A stretch of DNA of 11,224 bases from Verrucomicrobiales bacterium (GTDB taxonomy: Bacteria; Verrucomicrobiota; Verrucomicrobiia; Limisphaerales; UBA1100), in contig PBFV01000068.1 of NCBI GenBank assembly GCA_002718935.1, forward strand, positions 6,125 through 17,348, in the 5' to 3' direction. The translations under genes were made by a program, and so were the position numbers. The notes under the pieces were generated by a model that had not been told where the DNA came from, made no database searches, and worked only from the letters and a program-made list of their open reading frames with translations. Numbering within the stretch: the stretch's first letter is position 1; the number at the start of each line of letters is the position of its first letter. Positions 1-6,394 of this stretch are shown here, in pieces.

Positions 1-386
1 AGGGCGGCCGCATTGCCCGGATCATTCTTAAGGGCAAGCTTCCATTGCGTGCGCGCGGCTTCGCGGTCGTCAAGGTTGGTCAAAAAACTGCCGTAAGCCA
101 CGCGACCTCGGGCGTGTTTGGGGTGTGCCTTGAGGAATGTCTCATATTGTTGGCGCACTTCTCCGAGGCGCGTACGGATCTGCAGGGCCAGTCGGTCACG
201 GGCCGCGGGGCTGGTGCGGAGAGTTTCTTTTTCTTCATCAATCCAACCCAAAATATCCTGCAACGCCTGATTATCAGCCATCAGGATTTTCTTCAATTGC
301 ACCTCAGCCAGTTCGTCAGGCCATGCGGTGGGCGGTAGCAGCAGAATGATGGTGAGGATGAATCGGGGCACACCGCAGAGTGGCAT
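1..386 (-). CDS. Exported TPR-repeat protein, N-terminal part (runs off window)
   Basis: I translated this myself by reading the minus strand from the ATG at 386-384; the frame stays open to the window edge, giving 128 residues without a stop, so the C-terminus is missing. Residues about 8-22 form a hydrophobic stretch (FILTIILLLPPTAW) typical of a Sec signal peptide, followed by a charged, helical region. Residues about 76-128 contain the helix-turn-helix spacing of tetratricopeptide repeats (YETFLKAHPKHARGRVAYGS, then EAARTQWKLALKNDPGNA, with the usual A/Y/L and terminal 'DPGN' turn). TPR proteins act as scaffolds, so the partner and role cannot be told. An AAGGA lies directly against the ATG and a GGAGG lies about 19 nt upstream, neither ideally spaced. 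It is divergent from the hydrolase gene starting at 433, with 46 nt between the starts. TPR identity is fairly sure; specific function is unknown. Confidence 0.72.
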   Translation of the reverse strand, partial: MPLCGVPRFILTIILLLPPTAWPDELAEVQLKKILMADNQALQDILGWIDEEKETLRTSPAARDRLALQIRTRLGEVRQQYETFLKAHPKHARGRVAYGSFLTNLDDREAARTQWKLALKNDPGNAAA

Positions 387-398
387 TCCTTGAAGGGA

Positions 399-427
399 CT
401 GGCAATCCTCCGTTCGTTTGCTAGCCT
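399..427 (+). promoter_or_regulatory. Possible promoter of the HTH-hydrolase gene (leaderless type)
   Basis: CTGGCA at 399-404 (4 of 6 to TTGACA) and TAGCCT at 422-427 are separated by 17 nt. The -10-like element ends only 5 nt before the ATG at 433, so transcription would begin at or next to the start codon. The -10 matches TATAAT poorly; the case rests on its likeness to the TAGGTT elements before ilvH and before the gene at 2935. Confidence 0.25.
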
Positions 428-432
428 GCGGT

Positions 433-1251
433 ATGCCTTTGGAGGATCATATCGGGGATATTTGCCGCAAGGCACGTATGCAGACTAATACGCCCATCGC
501 AGCTGTGGCAGCAGCGGCGGGGGTGGAGGAGTCAGCCTTGGATGTCTGGGAAACAGACGGAGATCTGGCGACGGGAGTAAACGTGGCCGCGCTTGCCGAA
601 CTTTTGAATTTGAATGTGGCCAAGGCAGCTGCGGTGGCGGAAGGCTGGGAGCCGGAGCCGGTTGATGTGGGCCAGTGGGGTTTTTTGCGCATGATTACCA
701 CGACCGGGTCATTTGATGTGAATAGTTTTGTGATTTGGGATGATGCCACACGCGAGACGGCAGTGTTCGATACGGGGTGGTTCGCGGATGATATATTTCA
801 ACTGGCGGAAGCGGAGGGATTGAAGATGGAGCATCTGTTTATCACACACATGCACGGGGATCATGTGGCTGCGATGGGCGAGGTGCGCAAGCAATGGCCG
901 GCCATTCAACTGCATACGAATAATTCCGGAGCGCCGGAAAAGAATCGTGTGCAGGAAGGGAAAGCGACGATGGTCGGTGGCTTGCGGATTACGCCGCAGC
1001 TTACACCGGGGCATGCGGAGGATGGCGTCACGTATGTAATTGAAGATTGGCCGGGGAATGCGCCGGCCGTGGCCGTGGTGGGCGATGCGATTTTTGCCGG
1101 TTCCATGGGCAAGGATTTTTCAACTCCGGAATTGGCGCAGCGCAAGGTGCGCGAGGAGATTTTATCACTCCCACCTGAAACACTGATTTGCTCGGGCCAC
1201 GGGCCACTCACCACGGTGGGGGAGGAATTGGAGTATAATCCGTTCTTTTAG
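433..1251 (+). CDS. HTH-domain / metallo-beta-lactamase-fold hydrolase fusion
   Basis: A 272-residue protein with two parts. Residues about 4-75 resemble an XRE-type helix-turn-helix: GDICRKAR, a 'TPIAAVAAAAGVEESALDVWE' helix pair, then 'VAALAELLNLNVAKAAAVAEGWEP'. Residues about 85-272 are a metallo-beta-lactamase fold with the metal-binding set visible: HMHGDH (H139, H141, D143, H144), PGH (H194), GDAIF (D218) and SGHGP (H256). This is the arrangement of glyoxalase II-like hydrolases binding two metal ions; the substrate, perhaps a thioester or ester, cannot be deduced. The start at 433 keeps the whole HTH. A TTG at 418 is in frame but adds nothing recognisable. ATG 478 has an AAGG 6 nt upstream but would cut into the first helix. 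Whether the HTH binds DNA or is only a structural module is unknown. It sits 73 nt before ilvH with a promoter-like sequence between, so it need not share the ilv transcript. Confidence 0.85.
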   Translation: MPLEDHIGDICRKARMQTNTPIAAVAAAAGVEESALDVWETDGDLATGVNVAALAELLNLNVAKAAAVAEGWEPEPVDVGQWGFLRMITTTGSFDVNSFVIWDDATRETAVFDTGWFADDIFQLAEAEGLKMEHLFITHMHGDHVAAMGEVRKQWPAIQLHTNNSGAPEKNRVQEGKATMVGGLRITPQLTPGHAEDGVTYVIEDWPGNAPAVAVVGDAIFAGSMGKDFSTPELAQRKVREEILSLPPETLICSGHGPLTTVGEELEYNPFF

Positions 1252-1273
1252 GTTGTTTTGGCCGTAAATTGCA

Positions 1274-1302
1274 TTGACCGGTGCATGGGGCATTGCTAGG
1301 TT
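1274..1302 (+). promoter_or_regulatory. Likely promoter of ilvHC
   Basis: TTGACC at 1274-1279 (5 of 6 to the sigma-70 -35 box) is followed by a 17-nt spacer and TAGGTT at 1297-1302. A start about 7 nt downstream would leave a leader of roughly 16 nt before the ilvH ATG. There is no room for a leader peptide or attenuator, so feedback control would act at the protein level. The -10 is weak against the E. coli consensus. Confidence 0.42.
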
Positions 1303-1324
1303 GCGCGCCCCAAAATATCCGGAT

Positions 1325-1798
1325 ATGCGGCACACGATCTCCATTCTAGTGGAAAACACCTTCGGCGCGCTCACGCGCGTGGCGGGGATGTTTAGTGGTC
1401 GCGGGTATAACATCGACTCACTCAACGTGGCGCCCACTCACAATCCGGAAGTTTCCCGGATGACCATTGTGACGCGTGGCGACGATGACACGCTGGAGCA
1501 GGTTGTTCGGCAGCTCGAAAAACTGGTGAACGTGATCGAGATCACGGACTTCCGGGAGCATGAGTACATCGACCGTGAGTTGGTTTTGGTGAAGGTAAAG
1601 GTGGATGGTAAGACGCGGGCTGAGGTGATGCAGATCACGGATATTTTCCGCGCCAAAATTGTGGACGTGCAGGCCAAGAGCATGACCATTGAAGTGACCG
1701 GAAACGAAAACAAGGTCGAGAAGTTCATTCACCTGATGGGCAACTTCGGCATCCTCACCCTGACGCGCACGGGCAAGGTCGCCCTGCCGCGCGATTAA
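1325..1798 (+). CDS. ilvH: Acetolactate synthase small (regulatory) subunit
   Basis: A 157-residue protein and the regulatory subunit of acetohydroxyacid synthase, which makes 2-acetolactate or 2-aceto-2-hydroxybutyrate for valine, leucine and isoleucine. The N-terminal ACT domain (residues about 2-75) begins RHTISILVENTFGALTRVAG and includes RGYNIDSLNVAPT and SRMTIV, nearly textbook IlvH. N11 and G14 line up with the valine-binding Asn and Gly of E. coli IlvH, so valine feedback is likely. The C-terminal half (about 80-157, starting ELVLVKVKV) is the second ACT-like domain of the family. I chose ATG 1325 because the family starts at MRxTISxLVEN; an upstream in-frame ATG at 1274 adds 17 residues unlike any IlvH. 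Only a weak GGAT precedes the ATG. ilvC follows after 9 nt. The catalytic subunit gene (ilvB/ilvI) is not next to it in this window. It could equally be named ilvN. Confidence 0.95.
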   Translation: MRHTISILVENTFGALTRVAGMFSGRGYNIDSLNVAPTHNPEVSRMTIVTRGDDDTLEQVVRQLEKLVNVIEITDFREHEYIDRELVLVKVKVDGKTRAEVMQITDIFRAKIVDVQAKSMTIEVTGNENKVEKFIHLMGNFGILTLTRTGKVALPRD

Positions 1799-1807
1799 TC
1801 TTTTATT

Positions 1808-2833
1808 ATGCCAGCAAAAGTATACACGGAAAAAGACGCGGATATGCGCGTGCTCAAAGGCAAAACCCTCGCGGTTCTCGGCTTCGGCAGTCAAGGCCAC
1901 GCGCACGCGCTCAACCTTAAGGAGAGCGGCTGCAAGGTAATCATAGGCCTGTACAAGGGCAGCAAGTCACGCCGCGTAGCGAAGCAAAAGGGTTTTGAGG
2001 TGTACGACACCGGTGAGGCCGTCAAGCGCGCTGACGTGATCATGGTGGCGCTTCCGGATACCAAGCAGGCCAGTGTGTACAAAAGCTGTATTGAGCCAAA
2101 TCTGGAGAAGGGCAAAACCCTTCTGTTCTCACACGGTTTTTCGATCCATTTTAAAACCGTGATTCCGCCGGAGAATGTGGACGTGATCATGGTGGCGCCG
2201 AAGGGCCCCGGTCATATTGTACGCCGTCAATTTGTGGAGGGCAAAGGAGTACCATCCCTCATCGCGGTTTACCAAAACCCCACGCGCAAGGCCAAAAAAG
2301 TGGCGCTCGCCTGGGCCAAGGGCATCGGCGGTGCGCGCGCGGGCGTGTTGCAGACGACCTTTAAGGAAGAGACGGAGACCGACTTGTTCGGTGAGCAAAC
2401 CGTTTTGTGCGGTGGGGCAAGCGCGCTGATTCAGGCCGGTTACGAAGTGCTGGTGGAAGCCGGCTATCAACCGGAGATGGCCTACTTCGAGTGCCTGCAT
2501 GAATTGAAGCTGATTGTGGACCTTATGAACGAATCGGGCATACACGGGATGCGTTTCTCCATTTCCGAAACTGCTAAGTGGGGAGACGTAAGTGTCGGCC
2601 CTAAGATCATCGACAAGAGCGTGAAGAAACGCATGAAAGTGGCGCTCAAGGAAATTCAAAACGGCAAATTTGCCAAGGGCTGGGTGCGCGAGTACGAGAC
2701 CGGCTACAAGAAGTACAATCGCCTCCTCAAGGCCGGTGAAAAACATGGCATCGAAAAGGTGGGCTCACGCCTGCGCGGTCTGATGCCATGGATGAAAAAG
2801 CGCCAAGTCAAAGGCGCGCAAGCAGCGTATTAA
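1808..2833 (+). CDS. ilvC: Ketol-acid reductoisomerase (class I)
   Basis: A 341-residue cytoplasmic enzyme converting acetohydroxy acids to 2,3-dihydroxy acids with NAD(P)H and Mg2+, the second common step of branched-chain amino acid synthesis. The length fits the short class I form. The Rossmann motif [17 protein letters not shown] is at residues 25-41. The metal and substrate residues of the knotted C-terminal domain are present: D192 and E196 (TDLFGEQ), E228 and E232 (ECLHELK), and S253. The invariant KGPGH is at 132-136 and the catalytic-loop H109 is present. The cofactor loop after beta-2 reads GLYKGSKSR: a Tyr (Y49) stands where an Arg is usual (GLRxG), while the serines that typically hold the 2'-phosphate of NADPH remain, so NADPH is the probable cofactor. 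No Shine-Dalgarno is seen in the 9 nt after ilvH, so co-transcription and translation by ilvH re-initiation are likely. The C-terminus is unusually lysine/arginine-rich. Confidence 0.97.
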   Translation: MPAKVYTEKDADMRVLKGKTLAVLGFGSQGHAHALNLKESGCKVIIGLYKGSKSRRVAKQKGFEVYDTGEAVKRADVIMVALPDTKQASVYKSCIEPNLEKGKTLLFSHGFSIHFKTVIPPENVDVIMVAPKGPGHIVRRQFVEGKGVPSLIAVYQNPTRKAKKVALAWAKGIGGARAGVLQTTFKEETETDLFGEQTVLCGGASALIQAGYEVLVEAGYQPEMAYFECLHELKLIVDLMNESGIHGMRFSISETAKWGDVSVGPKIIDKSVKKRMKVALKEIQNGKFAKGWVREYETGYKKYNRLLKAGEKHGIEKVGSRLRGLMPWMKKRQVKGAQAAY

Positions 2834-2934
2834 TGTAACAAAGCTGGCCCGTCTGCGTCCTTGCTGGGGATGAATCGGTGCTGGAGGATATTTCAAACTC
2901 GCAATTCGGCGCCTAATCGCCTAGGTTACTCGGT
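2834..2934. other. Intergenic region between ilvC and the secreted-protein gene
   Basis: 101 nt with no open frame of note. I looked for a stem-loop followed by a T run to end the ilvHC transcript and found none. Short palindromes GGCGCC and CCTAGG lie near the right end, the latter overlapping the -10-like TAGGTT. Nothing else is recognisable. Confidence 0.5.
2922..2927 (+). promoter_or_regulatory. Possible -10 element TAGGTT, leaderless start
   Basis: TAGGTT here is identical to the -10 proposed for ilvH and ends 7 nt before the ATG at 2935, so the transcript would begin at or beside the start codon. The hexamer 17 nt upstream, TCGCAA at 2899-2904, matches the -35 consensus at only 3 of 6 positions. 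Confidence 0.3.
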
Positions 2935-3801
2935 ATGAAGGCGGGGGCATTCATCATTTTAGGGGGAGTCTTGGGAGTATTCCAGGCTATTCAGGCAGCC
3001 GACACACCTGTCGATGGGATAAATAAAAAACCGGAAGTCGTTCCGAGTTTTACTTCGCCAGGGATTGGTGCCGACAAAAATGCCACCAAAAAAGTGGAAA
3101 CGCCGCTGCCGGCACTTCCGGATTTACCCAGAGTGATTGGACAAACCAACGCTCCGGCCAAGCCGGCGAATCTTGGGCAGTTTGAAGTCATTCCAAACAA
3201 AAACCCATTTGGCCTTATAAAGCCGCAAGGCGCACAGGGCGCCAAGCCGGATATTGTTCAACCGAAAACAATTGGAGTGCCCGTATTGATTGGCATTTCG
3301 CATTTGCGCAATAACGTGAGGGCGGTTCTGCGGATTTCAGCCCCCGGAAGCGGCGCAGCGGAAACCAAAAGATTGAAAGCCGGCGAAATGGCCAATGGCG
3401 TGGAGGTGCTCAAGATCGATTCTGCAAAAGGCATCGTGGAAGTGAAGGTGGCGGGTAAAACATTTCCGCTCGAATACACCGGCGCCAGATCCAGCAAGCG
3501 ACCCGTCGGCACCAAGCCGCTGGGCAGGCCAACCTCCACAACGTCTGCTCCGAAGCCAAAGTCAACTAAGCCGGAGGATAATGGCAGCCTCCAGCCGGTG
3601 CCTCAGCGGCCACTTGCGGAATTCTTGGACAAGGTGCGCACGATCTTGCCGGAGGAGCCTTCCTTGTATGAACGCCCGGCGTTTAATGCGAAGGTGCAAC
3701 GCACAGTGGTGGATCCGTTGGATATCCGCTCGCAAAGGGACATCGTCCGGGGCCAATACTCGCCCCAGCCGCCGACGGATATTCCGGTTGACCGCCGTTA
3801 G
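2935..3801 (+). CDS. Secreted protein with GspC/PilP-like core, unknown role
   Basis: A 288-residue protein with a signal peptide: a short Lys-containing N-terminus, a hydrophobic stretch at residues 4-19, and probable cleavage near AIQAAD (20-23). A Pro/Lys-rich segment follows (24-80), then a compact region at about 82-182: 'FEVIPNKNPFGL', 'VLIGISHLRNNVRAVLRIS', 'LKAGEMANGVEVLKID', 'GIVEVKVAGKTFPLEY'. That order (rN-PFG, LxGI, RAVL, xL-xxG-xxx-G-xxVxxI, V-V-xxxGK-xxL) resembles the HR/PilP fold of GspC and PilP, periplasmic parts of type II secretion and type IV pilus machines. The match is by pattern only. A Ser/Thr/Pro linker (183-222) leads to a charged tail. No pilus or secretion gene is nearby in the window, so the role is open. 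No Shine-Dalgarno precedes the ATG. Its stop codon overlaps the stop of the converging gene by 4 nt. Confidence 0.68.
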   Translation: MKAGAFIILGGVLGVFQAIQAADTPVDGINKKPEVVPSFTSPGIGADKNATKKVETPLPALPDLPRVIGQTNAPAKPANLGQFEVIPNKNPFGLIKPQGAQGAKPDIVQPKTIGVPVLIGISHLRNNVRAVLRISAPGSGAAETKRLKAGEMANGVEVLKIDSAKGIVEVKVAGKTFPLEYTGARSSKRPVGTKPLGRPTSTTSAPKPKSTKPEDNGSLQPVPQRPLAEFLDKVRTILPEEPSLYERPAFNAKVQRTVVDPLDIRSQRDIVRGQYSPQPPTDIPVDRR

Positions 3802-5108
3802 GTGGCGATGGTGCACGGTGTGAGGATTGCGTCACGCATGCCGTGGATGATTTTTTTATCTGCCGGACAAATCGTGGCGAGAATGCCGCCGAGTTTGACC
3901 TCGGGACGTTCGCCGGACTGCACAAAGTAATATGGGCATAATCGAACCCGGCCATTCATGGAGACCGTTTCGCCCGTATCAAAGTCGAACCACTCATGCG
4001 TGACCTGCATAGGTTTGTGGTATCGCTGGAGAATCCAAGGCGACTGGTCAAAGTCATCGACGGCTGTTTGCACGGCCTCGGCCCATTCAGTTTGCGGGAG
4101 ATCGCTGCCCAGCCGCACGCTGCGTGCCCCCCAGGCTTCTTCGTGAAAACCGGAGCGCTTCAGGATCAGCGCCCGATCGCGTTGCGACAGTGTTTTGAGT
4201 CGGTTCCAATCAGTAAGATCCAGTTCCGGAATTGCCGCATGCGGCGGAAGTGGGGTCGGGTCCATCAGCCACGTCATGGGCATTGCGTCACGTAATTGCC
4301 TGAAATATTTCCCGCCCAATTCGCGCGCCCAAAAATCTGAAAGGTTATCGTTCGCTAAAAGCGCGAAGGTCATCTTTTCTTCCAAGTGAGTCTTGGGTGG
4401 CGCCGTTATTTTGGCTTTGCTTTCAAACAGCTCTTTAGCGCAGGTTGCGTTTGGTAAATCGAACAGCTCAAAAAAGCGGTAAATTGAATCACTTGCACGA
4501 AATGATTTCGCGTCATTCGTATGTTCAACTATGCAATCCAAGTCCAGACGCCCGGCCAACCAATCCATTTCAGGCCGATACGTTGCTGATTCTTCCGAAA
4601 CCAAAATCCGCACGAGTGTTGCATCATCAAAAATGCTGGCAAAGCCTTCGGCCATGGCATTGGCGCCGCCGATCACTTCTTGGTTTGCGGAATAAGTTTG
4701 ATTCAGCCAATCGGTCAGCCCAATGCCGCCGGGAACGCTGTCGAGTTCAGTGATTTTCCAACCGTCTTCGGTGAGCAAAATGTCAGGACGAATAACGCGG
4801 GGAAGGGCTGAGCGAAAGCGTTCTCGGCGTTGCAGTTCGATGATGTTTTCCGGCTTGCCTTGGTCTAGCCATGAGTGAATCCAAGCGGGTTGCTTGCCAG
4901 TACCGCTATGGCGGTAAAGGAGATCAGTGGCCCGGTAAAATTGTTGCAGGATGCGGCCCAAACTCTCTAACTCGCTGGCCAGTTTGGCTTCCAGCGGAAA
5001 GGGTGCAGTGGCTACGCGCCATTCGTGGCCGGCAAATAACCCGCCGGGAGGCACGCTATTGCGAACGTGGTGGGCCACCTCGGCCGGGTTAGGAACGGAT
5101 GAGGCCAT
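3798..5108 (-). CDS. ATP-grasp-like protein of unknown function
   Basis: A 436-residue soluble protein with no signal peptide or membrane segment. I do not recognise a named family, but the layout suggests an ATP-grasp ligase fold, perhaps permuted. Residues 107-130 (RPDILLTEDGWKITELDSVPGGIG) look like the substrate-side segment that ends in an acidic residue and a Gly-rich turn. Residues 313-333 hold 'ALILKRSG' with candidate nucleotide-binding K317 and then 'EEAWGARSVRLGSD'. Residues 357-366 'PWILQRYHKP' look like the adenine-pocket strand and hinge. Residues 385-425 'NGRVRLCPYYFV' to 'KKIIHGMRDAIL' resemble the closing acidic/Asn strands. Such enzymes join a carboxylate to an amine or thiol using ATP; the substrates here are unknown. 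The ATG at 5108 lies inside the 3' end of proA (20-nt overlap) with AAAGG just upstream, so it is co-transcribed with proA and very likely translated in step with it. It is the last gene of the leftward operon. Confidence 0.6.
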   Translation of the reverse strand: MASSVPNPAEVAHHVRNSVPPGGLFAGHEWRVATAPFPLEAKLASELESLGRILQQFYRATDLLYRHSGTGKQPAWIHSWLDQGKPENIIELQRRERFRSALPRVIRPDILLTEDGWKITELDSVPGGIGLTDWLNQTYSANQEVIGGANAMAEGFASIFDDATLVRILVSEESATYRPEMDWLAGRLDLDCIVEHTNDAKSFRASDSIYRFFELFDLPNATCAKELFESKAKITAPPKTHLEEKMTFALLANDNLSDFWARELGGKYFRQLRDAMPMTWLMDPTPLPPHAAIPELDLTDWNRLKTLSQRDRALILKRSGFHEEAWGARSVRLGSDLPQTEWAEAVQTAVDDFDQSPWILQRYHKPMQVTHEWFDFDTGETVSMNGRVRLCPYYFVQSGERPEVKLGGILATICPADKKIIHGMRDAILTPCTIAT

Positions 5109-6369
5109 CGCCTTTGCCGAGCCACTTGTATGTGGTCAGTTCCGCCAGGCCCATCGGGCCGCGCGCGCCAATCTTGTCGGTGCTAATGCCAATCTCCGCG
5201 CCCATGCCGAATTCGCCACCGTCAGAAAATCGGGTGGACGCGTTCCAGAACACAGTTGAAGCATCTGCTTCATTTTGGAATCGGAGAGCTGTGGCTTCAT
5301 TTTCGGTGACGATGGTTTCCGTGTGGCCGGAGCCATGATGGCCGATGTGCTCGAGTGCTCCCTCCACGCCATCCACCACGCGCACTGTGCAAATAAGGTC
5401 AAGGAATTCAGTATCCCAATCTTCACGAGTGGCCGGTTTGGCATCGGGGCCAAGGATGGCAGCCGCCCGTTCGTCGACTCGAAGCTCCACATTTTTTGAC
5501 TTCAATTGGTCACTCACGCGAGGCAGCAGTTTATCAGCCACGGCGGCATCGACCAGTAATGTTTCCATGGCGTTGCAAACACCGGTTCGTTGGGTTTTGG
5601 AATTGACGGTTACGGCGACGGCCTTGTCCGGGTCGCAGTCACCGTCGAGGTATACACTGCAGATTCCTTTGTAATGCTTGATGACCGGCACGCGTGAGCA
5701 AGCGGCCACTGCTCGAATCAGCCCCTCGCCGCCGCGGGGAATGCAAAGGTCGACAAGTTCTGTGAGGGAAAGTAGTTCGGGGATGGCCGCGCGATCGACA
5801 GTGGGGACGACCTGAATGGCATCTTCAGGAAAGCGATCCGTTGCTTCTTTGCCGGCTTTGGACAAAATCCGTGCAATGGTTTGATTGGAATTCAGCGCTT
5901 CTTTGCCGCCGCGCAGAATTGTGGCGTTGCTGGATTTAAAACACAAGCCGGCGGCATCCGCAGTGACGTTTGGTCGCGATTCATAAATCATTACAATCAC
6001 GCCGATGGGTGCAGAGACTTTGCGGAGGTGCAGGCCGTTGGGGCGAGTGCGTTCATCCAACACGCATCCCACAGGGTCCTCAAATTCGGCCACCTCGCGC
6101 AGGCCCTTGGCCATGGCGGCGATGCGGGCGTCATCCAGCTGCAGTCGATCCAGCATCGCACTACTGAGATCCATGGATCGGCCGGTTGCCATGTCCTTTT
6201 CGTTTGCGGCCTTGATGGCCTCAGCGTTGGCATCCAGCGCATTGGCCATGGAAATGAGGCAGGCATTCTTTTCCGGGGTTGTCAGCCGCGGCATCTGGCG
6301 GGCAGCCGCCTTGGCGTTACTGGCAATTGCACGCATTTCTTCCTGCAAACTCATGGGAGGGGCGAACAT
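5089..6369 (-). CDS. proA: Gamma-glutamyl phosphate reductase (glutamate-5-semialdehyde dehydrogenase)
   Basis: A 426-residue cytoplasmic enzyme reducing gamma-glutamyl phosphate with NADPH to glutamate-5-semialdehyde, the second step of proline synthesis. Family signatures are clear: 'PIGVIVMIYESRPNVTADAA' at 121-140, 'KSSNATILRGGKEA' at 145-158, 'PRGGEGLIR' at 211-219 (a Glu where Lys is common), 'HYKGICSVYLD' at 232-242, and the active-site Cys265 in 'TQRTGVCNAMETLL'. 'DLICTVRVVDGVEGALEHI' and 'SGHTETIVTEN' complete the ProA pattern. Two starts are possible: ATG 6369 (preceded by CGGT, as in two other genes here) or ATG 6354, giving MSLQEEM, which fits the family N-terminus better. It lies 25 nt after the L,D-transpeptidase gene and overlaps the ATP-grasp-like gene by 20 nt. 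proB, its partner kinase, is not in the window. A weak internal promoter (TTTGAA-16-TATGTT, 6392 to 6365) is conceivable. Confidence 0.96.
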   Translation of the reverse strand: MFAPPMSLQEEMRAIASNAKAAARQMPRLTTPEKNACLISMANALDANAEAIKAANEKDMATGRSMDLSSAMLDRLQLDDARIAAMAKGLREVAEFEDPVGCVLDERTRPNGLHLRKVSAPIGVIVMIYESRPNVTADAAGLCFKSSNATILRGGKEALNSNQTIARILSKAGKEATDRFPEDAIQVVPTVDRAAIPELLSLTELVDLCIPRGGEGLIRAVAACSRVPVIKHYKGICSVYLDGDCDPDKAVAVTVNSKTQRTGVCNAMETLLVDAAVADKLLPRVSDQLKSKNVELRVDERAAAILGPDAKPATREDWDTEFLDLICTVRVVDGVEGALEHIGHHGSGHTETIVTENEATALRFQNEADASTVFWNASTRFSDGGEFGMGAEIGISTDKIGARGPMGLAELTTYKWLGKGDGLIRS

Positions 6370-6394
6370 ACCGTATGAAGCGGCTGTTCAAAAG

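Noticed and set aside
4..11. Palindrome GCGGCCGC
   Set aside because: It falls within the coding frame of the TPR protein (Ala-rich codons) and is a common chance palindrome in GC-rich DNA.
293..475. 60-codon minus-strand frame crossing the divergent promoter region
   Set aside because: It lies out of frame with the TPR protein, which has a signal peptide and an open frame to the edge, and it overlaps the hydrolase 5' end.
1252..1324. Attenuator or riboswitch before ilvH
   Set aside because: The gap is only 73 nt, the proposed leader about 16 nt, and no Leu/Val/Ile-rich leader peptide or paired stems are seen.
1418..1906. 162-codon open frame on the minus strand opposite ilvH and the ilvC start
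   Set aside because: It spans two well-identified genes and the intergenic gap, and is rich in His/Leu with no motif; shadow.
2129..2746. 205-codon open frame on the minus strand opposite ilvC
   Set aside because: ilvC matches its family along its full length; the opposite frame has no recognisable domain and is a codon-usage shadow.
2834..2934. Possible terminator after ilvC
   Set aside because: No GC-rich stem followed by a T run could be found on reading both strands.
5881..6378. 165-codon open frame on the plus strand opposite the proA 5' part
   Set aside because: proA is certain on the other strand; no independent evidence for this frame.
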